Assembly: GCA_003868215.1 (NCBI GenBank)
Contig: QWDQ01000081.1
Location: 26,226 to 90,225, forward strand
Direction: 5' to 3'
Source: Pseudophaeomoniella oleicola
Lineage: Eukaryota; Ascomycota; Eurotiomycetes; Phaeomoniellales; Phaeomoniellaceae
Length of the DNA stretch: 64,000 nt
Positions within the stretch are counted from its first letter, which is position 1. Each line of letters begins with the position of its first letter. The notes under the pieces are model-generated. The model was not told the origin of the DNA, made no database searches, and saw only the letters and a program-made list of their open reading frames with translations. Shown here piece after piece: positions 57,990 through 64,000 of this stretch. A program made the position numbers and the translations under genes.

Positions 57990-58752
57990 AGTGGAACAGC
58001 GAGATTGAGGTTCTCCAGGGCTAAGCGATCCCCGCCGAATCGTGGCGCGTGATGCTAGGATGCTGGATTAGGAGACCGGAGGACATAGGAGATTCCTCAT
58101 GGCTCGCTCGGGATCTACGTGATATACAACACTAGAAGGTCGCAAGACCTGGTCCGTGAAGGACTCAATGTGACATTTTCTTCACAATTACCTACCATGG
58201 TGAAAACAATCGTGTCACTCCACTCATATGGGTCCTTGAGGATTGAACCACCGATGTTTTCATTTGCCGATCTCAGGGTTGGGCTATCTACCGTACCTGG
58301 AGTATCTGATCACCCGACACTCTTCAGGGCCGAACCCATTAATTACGAGATTGAGGGCGGGATGGTCTCTTTCGGCATCTCATTGTAAGCTTGGGGGTCG
58401 TCTAGTCCTTGTACTGTGGTTATGCCTAGTACCAGGTAATAGGACCATGACTACTATCGTACCAGCCTATCCGGGGCGGGCCATAATACTTATCATAGCC
58501 CCGCATTCTCCCCGCCATCAATTGGGCCTCTCCAGACCAATTTATTTGTACTGATCACAATGCTGGGTAGCTAGACATATCATCGTATATATCTGCACAT
58601 TTGCATCTGCAACCTCTACGTGAGAACCCGAACGAGGTAATCATATTGCGCTTGCGATTACGTTCTACTTGAAGCTATAGATCTCAAAAGACTGCGTTGC
58701 GCGATCGTCAAGAGCATTGTCACAATATTATTACAGTACACAGCGCGCAACT
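57990..58752. other. Intergenic region between ornithine-related genes
   Basis: About 760 bp. I looked for ATCWGATAA (SreA-type iron-regulator sites) and found none. No gene is seen. Confidence 0.5.
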
Positions 58753-60402
58753 ATGGTAGGCGTACCAGAAACTGTCCGTCTTCCCAACGGGCATACCTTG
58801 ACTGTCACTCAAGTTTTTGGCGGCTTTTCGTTCAAGACGAATGAGCTTGACTTGCACCACTCTCCTTTCCCTCCAGGTTGGACGGTTGTCCTCGACACTG
58901 AAGATGAGGATCGAGAAAGAGAGCTACGATTACTGCGCAGATACAGTGAGGTGCAGCCACTACACCCCGACAAGGAGAACGAGGTAGAGAAGGCACCACG
59001 TCATCAACACCACACCACTCATCGCTTCACAAAACCTACGTTGCAGCGGGACGGCTTGTATCTGTCCTCCATATCCATACCTGCCAGCAATGACTTTCAG
59101 GCACCGAAATCACCCACCAGACAGTTAGCGATGATGTTGTGGGCAACTTTATTCTGGTATTTTCACAAGGAGGAACCCGATCCACATGTAGAAACAAAAG
59201 CATCGGCTCTAACACCAGACTCCGGAAAGCCCAAGGGGGATTGGAGAGTCAAGGTAAAACGCGAGGGGATATTCCAAGGCAAGAATGTCTTGCCCAAATT
59301 CGAAAGAATGGGGTTAATCACAAGCGAGAATTCATATGTCGGCGTAGACACAGATCCGCGGTACGCTGGCTACAACCACATGTTCGTCAGTCGTCGTGCT
59401 TTCTGGCAAATCGATCCCCGTATATTTTTGTTCTCGCTTCCTCCTGCCGCAGGATCGCCTCACCCGAGCACATCTCCCCGCTCGTCCAGACCATCGTCTC
59501 CAGCCCGCAGTGATGGAAAGATATCCCCACGGCCAGACCTTGCTTCAGCGCATGATGGTTCCTCTCCTCCTGGACCGTGGGCTTCGGGATCCAACCTTCC
59601 AACATATTTTCCACCTTCGCCCCTTCAATATGTTTTCACGAACCATATTAGGCATCCCATCCGTCCGAAGCCTCCACGGCAAGGAGAGGTGTTTTATACT
59701 CGTTGGATATCCTCTGTGGGACAGTGGCTTTCGTTTCGCGTCCCTTCACTATCGCCAGATGCCTGCCGACCCTCGGGGATATATGTTCCTGGGCATGCCG
59801 GTGGTTCAATGCCTACGGTGCCTACGATTTCATCGATCGCTAACGGCCTATCCGATGTTGAGTTTCTCCACAAGTGGATGAATGACCCGCGAGTGAATGC
59901 GGCTTGGGGTTGTGCAGGGCCACGAGAAACGCAAGAGAAAGTGCTCATTGATGCCCTCTCGTCAAAACACAGTTTTCCTGTCTTCGGCTGTTGGAACGAT
60001 AAACCGTTCGGCTACTTCGAGATATATTGGGTCAAAGAAGATATGCTGGGTAAACTGCTGGGCGGCGATGTCGGGAACTTCACCCGTGGACTCCATGTCT
60101 TGGTTGGCGAGCAAGAATTCCGAGGATCACATCGGGTCAAGCTTTGGTTGACCGCACTAGTGCATTACTGTTGGCTGGCAGATATGAGGACCGAGACGGT
60201 GATGTTGGAGCCCAGGGTTGATAACCAAAAGTAGGTGTCCGATTTTCGTGCTTCAAGGATTCTAATGCTAACGCAGAGGACTAGGTTTATAGGCTACTTG
60301 CAGGAGTCGGGGTTTTATAAATCTGGAGAGATTACCTTCCCCCACAAGCAAGCAGCCGTCATGAAGATACAGAGAGATGCCTGGGAAGGACCTGATCTAT
60401 AA
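58753..60402 (+). CDS. N5-hydroxyornithine acyltransferase (siderophore GNAT, SidL/SidF-like)
   Basis: Two exons, 58753-60230 and 60285-60402. The 54-nt intron has donor GTAGGT and branch CTAAC; the acceptor is the second possible AG, because the first leads to a stop. The product is 531 residues. The C-terminal GNAT domain (about 370-531) contains LHKWMNDPRVNAAWGCAG, FPVFGCWNDKPFGYFEIYWVKED, GLHVLVGEQEFRG and, across the intron, FIGYLQESGFYKSGEITFPHKQAAVMKI, as in IucB/MbtK-type siderophore acyltransferases. Such enzymes acylate N5-hydroxyornithine: SidL with acetyl-CoA for ferricrocin, SidF with anhydromevalonyl-CoA for fusarinines. No NRPS or other siderophore gene is adjacent, which favours a SidL-like role. 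Confidence 0.87.
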
Positions 60403-61158
60403 CGATCAAGTTCACGGAGCTGAGCGAGTGATCTGCCGCATGGCGAGCACGATCGTTGATACCCCTTACGATACGACGCAATGAGGATGTGAGTCTAGCA
60501 GCAATATACCTAGGTAGTTACCTAAACCTAGATGTAGTTAGATGTAGGATCGTCTATTGGAGCTCACACATGTTTCCCTTTTTCTATGTACACATTATTC
60601 CAGGATTCATCTTTACAAGCCAAAAGTTGTATCATAATCTCATGATTGTAAGACCTGCTACTTGTGTACACTTGTGGCATTCCGTGCAGTAAGTTCACAG
60701 TAATTATAATTAGTAGGTACAAGGTTAGGAGATCCCGTCTGAGTGATTCCTTACGAAAGCTTTTCTGCCGTCTTTCTTTCTACAACTCATCCATATGACG
60801 GACATCGAATGTCGTATCTCCTAGAAATCTATGACACAAATTCAGTCCACGAGAGCGAGAACAACCACGATTCTAATCCAGGTGTCTCAGCCACCTGGCA
60901 CGGAAAATTGACAAAAAAAGCCCACAACGGGCTGCATCAGGCCATGCATTGCTGCCGCGTTAATCCATACGCGTCCACACATCTCCCTTGCTTAGATATG
61001 GCAGGAACACCTGAATCGCACGACCCTCGAAGGTTCACAGGGAGCGTTTCCTCCTCACCATCCAAAGATGTCTCGATGTGCATCCCATTAGGTTTTCAAA
61101 TGTCTTGTTAGGTTTCCAAATTTCTTGTCACAGAGTCTAATCGTGCGTCTAAAAAAGA
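60403..61158. other. Intergenic region with a 20-bp tandem duplication
   Basis: About 755 bp. It contains CCTAGGTA motifs near 60508-60530 and a direct duplication at 61088-61127. A 122-codon frame (60743-61111) is not protein-like. Confidence 0.55.
61088..61127. repeat. Tandem 20-bp duplication upstream of the mannosyltransferase
   Basis: Two adjacent 20-bp units (61088-61107 and 61108-61127), each starting TTAGGTTT and ending TTCTTG or GTCTTG, differ at two positions. They end about 30 bp before the ATG at 61159. Confidence 0.8.
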
Positions 61159-62613
61159 ATGCTCTACGCTCGTTACCGCCTTGCGCTGCTCACTTTGGTC
61201 TTTCTACTTCTTCTTACTTTAGTCTATAACCATTTTGAGATCGTCGCCGAACAAACCGAGCTACTGACGGATAGCTTCAGCGATGGGCTCACATGGCTGG
61301 CGGGCCACATCGACGACGAGCAAAGAGGTCTTTTGCTGGTAGAAGGAATGCAATCTTGGCTGGACCATCCTCTGGACCCTTCAGACTTTGCGAAGAAAGG
61401 TGATAGGGTGAAAGCTGTTGCAGGGCTGATGCGAATTGTCCAAGAGCATGAAACGTCAAAGTTAAAGGCTGCATTGTCCCACGTGCTCGAATCCGAATAC
61501 CCTTGGTGGCTTCTTGACAATGATGAATATCGGCCCTGGGAGAAGTCATGGCTTTACCCAGGCCATGACACCGGGATTGTGATATGCACCTCCTCGCAAG
61601 ATATTATGGTTGCGACACAACTTATTCAGATACTGCGAAATGTCTTCGGCTCAAAGTTACCCATCGATATAGCATACGCTGGTGATACTGACCTGTTCTT
61701 CCAACATCGGTCATATTTACGGAATTTGGGTTCCAACATCCAAACTCTCAATGTTCTCGATCACTTTAACGAATCATATGTTGGCCTTGTTGATGGAAAG
61801 TATGCATTGAAGCCATTCGCCGTTTTAGCCAGTCGTTTCCCACGCGTTATCCTTCTTGATGCCGACACCGTCCCTCTTCAATCCCCTGACAATGTACTCC
61901 AGCGGTTTCGAACATACAACGAGACGGGCCTTCTCTACTTCCACGACCGGGCCTACAGAACTCAGGATTCACGTCGTGAGTGGATATCAGAAAAACTACA
62001 TTTTCGCAACCTGAGCACTACACTCACCTCCAGCCTCTACTGGCGAGAAGGTCTCTGGGAAGAAATGGCTTCGGGACTCCTTGCAATCGATAAGACTAGG
62101 CCAGAAGCTTTCATGACTCTTCTATTCGCCGCTTGGATGAATACCAAGTCTGTCCGTGACCAAGAAACCTATCCACACGTCCTCGGAGACGAAGAAACGT
62201 ATTGGCTGGCCGCAGAGTTCGCTCGCTTGCCATACGCCTTTGTTCCCGAGTATGCAGGCATAATTGGTACTGTAGAGGACGGACACGATGACAGAATCTG
62301 CAGTACACACATGGCGCACATGGATGAGACCGGAGTCAAACCGTTGTGGTTCGCCAACACAGTAATGGAGAATAACGCGCGGCAAGACAGCAAAGTCGGT
62401 GGACTAGATGAGTTCAAAAATATCATGCTAGCGGGTAGGGAGATGAAAGACATGCCACGGTGGGAGTATCAAACCGATGACCTGTGGTGCGCAGAGGGCA
62501 AGGAGGCACAGAACTTGGCAGAGGACCGGGACTTTGGCGAACTCATGCAAAGAATCTTGAAAGAGGCCGAGAAAGTCACCAAGGATCTGGAGGCAAACGG
62601 GCTTCTGGAGTGA
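61159..62613 (+). CDS. MNN1/GT71-like alpha-1,3-mannosyltransferase, Golgi type II protein
   Basis: Single exon, 484 residues. An N-terminal signal-anchor (LALLTLVFLLLLTLVY, about residues 8-23) precedes a stem and the catalytic domain, typical of Golgi glycosyltransferases. The DXD metal/sugar-nucleotide motif is LLDADTVPL at about 231-239, preceded by GKYALKPFAVLASRFPRVI; GLLYFHDRAY and SGLLAIDKTR follow, as in the fungal MNN1 family. It should transfer mannose from GDP-mannose to glycan chains of secreted or wall proteins. Linkage and acceptor are inferred from family only. The C-terminal ~60 residues are charged and helical. It converges on the MDR gene. Confidence 0.88.
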   Translation: MLYARYRLALLTLVFLLLLTLVYNHFEIVAEQTELLTDSFSDGLTWLAGHIDDEQRGLLLVEGMQSWLDHPLDPSDFAKKGDRVKAVAGLMRIVQEHETSKLKAALSHVLESEYPWWLLDNDEYRPWEKSWLYPGHDTGIVICTSSQDIMVATQLIQILRNVFGSKLPIDIAYAGDTDLFFQHRSYLRNLGSNIQTLNVLDHFNESYVGLVDGKYALKPFAVLASRFPRVILLDADTVPLQSPDNVLQRFRTYNETGLLYFHDRAYRTQDSRREWISEKLHFRNLSTTLTSSLYWREGLWEEMASGLLAIDKTRPEAFMTLLFAAWMNTKSVRDQETYPHVLGDEETYWLAAEFARLPYAFVPEYAGIIGTVEDGHDDRICSTHMAHMDETGVKPLWFANTVMENNARQDSKVGGLDEFKNIMLAGREMKDMPRWEYQTDDLWCAEGKEAQNLAEDRDFGELMQRILKEAEKVTKDLEANGLLE

Positions 62614-63047
62614 AATCGGTTCGCCATTTCTACTATATTGTAGTGACGAGGCTGGTTCTTTTAAGGGAGTTGCCTAAGTATGTATTGGATTGTAATATAT
62701 GAACAATGCAGGAATGATATTTACGAACGAATATGCACAAAGCGACGTTGGTTTGTACGAATCCACAGGACAGTCATTGCTCTTCATTTATAGGGTCAAT
62801 ATTGACGGTTCTTGATATCATGACAGGCTCTAGTTGTGGTTTCTTTGGGACAAAAGATAGAGATAAGACTATATGTACGGATTTCTAACTAGATTGATTA
62901 TTCATGATTTGTAGGAAGTAGAGAGCGTTGGCCTAATTATTTAATCTTTGTCAAATTACCTCTGTTTTATCTCTGCAGCCACATTCACCGCGATTCACTT
63001 ATCCATCTATTACCGTCCATCCATCCATTCACCCCGGATCCTCGAAT
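62614..63047. other. Convergent intergenic region
   Basis: 434 bp of 3' flanks. CATCCATCCATTC-type short repeats lie near 63015-63035. No gene is seen. Confidence 0.6.
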
Positions 63048-64000
63048 TCATGTAAGATGGACCTGAACCTGCCCCGTCACCGCCCCCACGTCATACCCAT
63101 CCAACACCTTATTGACAGCGTCGACGTCCAACCCTTTGATGACTTCATTCCCCTCGTTAATGATCGGTTTGATCCCTCCCTCTTGCAGATAGCGTGGTAG
63201 CCAGCGTGTGAAGAACGCATGCGGCACCAACACGCTGCTCGCGAGCGCGGACCCGAAGACGTCTTTGAGAACGTAGCCGGCTTGTTTAGCGGTCGTGAGG
63301 TGTGAGGCGTCCAAGTCGGGACCGCCGCGGGGGAGGAGGCGAGCGAGGGTGCCGGTGTGGGTGGTGGAGAGGGCGTCGAGGGTGGGGAGTTGGGCGAAGG
63401 GGGGGTTGATGGTGTCGTAGGCGTAGAGTAAGGTGTTGGAAGTGAGGGAGCGGATTTGTGAGATGATCTGTGAGGAAGGGAGGTGGCGGTCGATGATGTG
63501 GGTTGCTCCCATGGATTTTAGGACGGGGGTGTTTTGGGCGGAGGCGACGACGATGATGGTGCCGATCCCCGCGAGAGAGGCGAGTTGGATGGCGTATTTG
63601 CCCGTGTTGCTGCCGCCGCCGTAGATCAGGAGCGCGGTCGAGCCATAGTCGAAGTCTGAGGAGATCCACGGTGCCGGGATCCCCAGTGCCGTCGGATCAA
63701 ACAACGCGACCGCGGATGTCACCAGATTGGTCGTCAGCGTAACCGCCTGAGCATCCGAGAACCCCTCGGGGATTTTGGTGGACGCCGCAGCGGGAAGGAT
63801 CGCGTACTCTTGCAAACCCATGCTATCCGGGTTGGCGAAGAAGGATTGCGAGAACACACGGTCCCCCGGTTTAAAGCCGTCATCGTCCTGCGAAGCACGA
63901 GGACCACCACCACCAACCGCCGTAACAACCCCTACGACATCGATCGCCAACGGAGTCGGCAGGATCTCAGCGACGAACAGGCCCCAACCGCGAGACTTGG
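63048..64000 (-). CDS. MDR-family (quinone oxidoreductase/enoyl-reductase-like) dehydrogenase, 5' end missing
   Basis: The frame is open to the right window edge, so the N-terminus lies outside; 316 complete codons are visible. The end of the GroES-like domain reads IDVVGVVTAVGGGG and FKPGDRVFS. The Rossmann domain has LLIYGGGSNTGKYAIQLASLAG (glycine loop), then LKSMGATHIIDRH and a C-terminal substrate segment with RWLPRYLQEGGI. No structural zinc Cys cluster is visible, so it resembles zinc-independent fungal enoyl-reductase-like or toxD-like MDR proteins, with NADPH-dependent reduction inferred; the substrate is unknown. The DNA is very G/C-rich and strand-skewed compared with neighbours. 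Confidence 0.85.
   Translation of the reverse strand, partial: KSRGWGLFVAEILPTPLAIDVVGVVTAVGGGGPRASQDDDGFKPGDRVFSQSFFANPDSMGLQEYAILPAAASTKIPEGFSDAQAVTLTTNLVTSAVALFDPTALGIPAPWISSDFDYGSTALLIYGGGSNTGKYAIQLASLAGIGTIIVVASAQNTPVLKSMGATHIIDRHLPSSQIISQIRSLTSNTLLYAYDTINPPFAQLPTLDALSTTHTGTLARLLPRGGPDLDASHLTTAKQAGYVLKDVFGSALASSVLVPHAFFTRWLPRYLQEGGIKPIINEGNEVIKGLDVDAVNKVLDGYDVGAVTGQVQVHLT

Noticed and set aside
60231-60275. First AG (GCAG) as acceptor in the acyltransferase gene
   Set aside because: Using it gives a stop after four codons; the next AG restores the conserved C-terminal GNAT sequence.
60743-61111. 122-codon frame upstream of the mannosyltransferase
   Set aside because: Composition is not protein-like, and it runs into the tandem repeat at the leader of the next gene.
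63286-63669. 127-codon Arg/Pro/His-rich minus-strand frame
   Set aside because: It is a shadow frame within the GC-skewed MDR gene.

Overview
The window is nuclear DNA from a filamentous ascomycete (Pezizomycotina). Evidence: dense, mostly monocistronic genes on both strands; short introns (about 46-200 nt) with GTAAGT/GTATGT-type donors, CTAAC/CTGAC-like branch sites and YAG acceptors; and a fungal gene set (trifunctional trpC, HET-domain protein, OLE1-type desaturase with fused cytochrome b5, NAT purine permease, hydroxyornithine acyltransferase). Many intergenic regions carry a palindromic ACCTAGGTA/TAGGTACCTA motif. I lean towards Leotiomycetes, but the sequence alone does not prove it. 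I saw no tRNA, rRNA, CRISPR array, intact transposon or viral gene.

Layout. 0-7.5 kb: 3' part of a leucine-rich-repeat protein, a basic nuclear-type unknown protein, and a large SMP/C2 lipid-transfer-type protein (Mug190-like). 8.6-17 kb: GlcNAc-6-phosphate deacetylase, a SET-domain protein, an unknown serine-rich protein and a membrane-anchored MOSC (mARC-like) protein. 17-20.3 kb: a purine permease with a long upstream region holding a perfect TCGG-N6-CCGA site and GATA motifs. 20.7-23 kb: a CoA-binding-fold protein convergent with an alpha/beta hydrolase, both in strongly strand-skewed DNA. 23-36 kb: a looser, accessory-like region with a HET protein, a 112-bp inverted repeat, an aquaporin whose first NPA box reads NPC, a STEEP1-like protein, the delta-9 desaturase and two gene-free stretches over 2 kb. 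36-55.6 kb: housekeeping genes, namely an M3 oligopeptidase (Prd1-like), the SNARE USE1, nucleoporin NUP188 divergent from trpC, a BRCT+WGR-like protein, IMP4 and UPF1. 56-64 kb: an ornithine cyclodeaminase-like protein, a siderophore-type acyltransferase, an MNN1-like mannosyltransferase and the edge of an MDR oxidoreductase.

Exon-intron structures were resolved by hand for every multi-exon gene by joining reading frames across canonical GT-AG introns; each gave a continuous frame of about the family length. Best leads: (1) an ATG-less, hydrophobic/basic in-frame extension upstream of the Prd1-like peptidase, consistent with a dual-localised isoform; (2) a BRCT+WGR-like protein lacking a PARP catalytic domain; (3) UaY- and AreA-like sites upstream of the purine permease; (4) an ornithine cyclodeaminase-like gene beside a hydroxyornithine acyltransferase; (5) the NPC-type aquaporin with a long N-terminal tail. 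I did not find a convincing multi-gene novel system.
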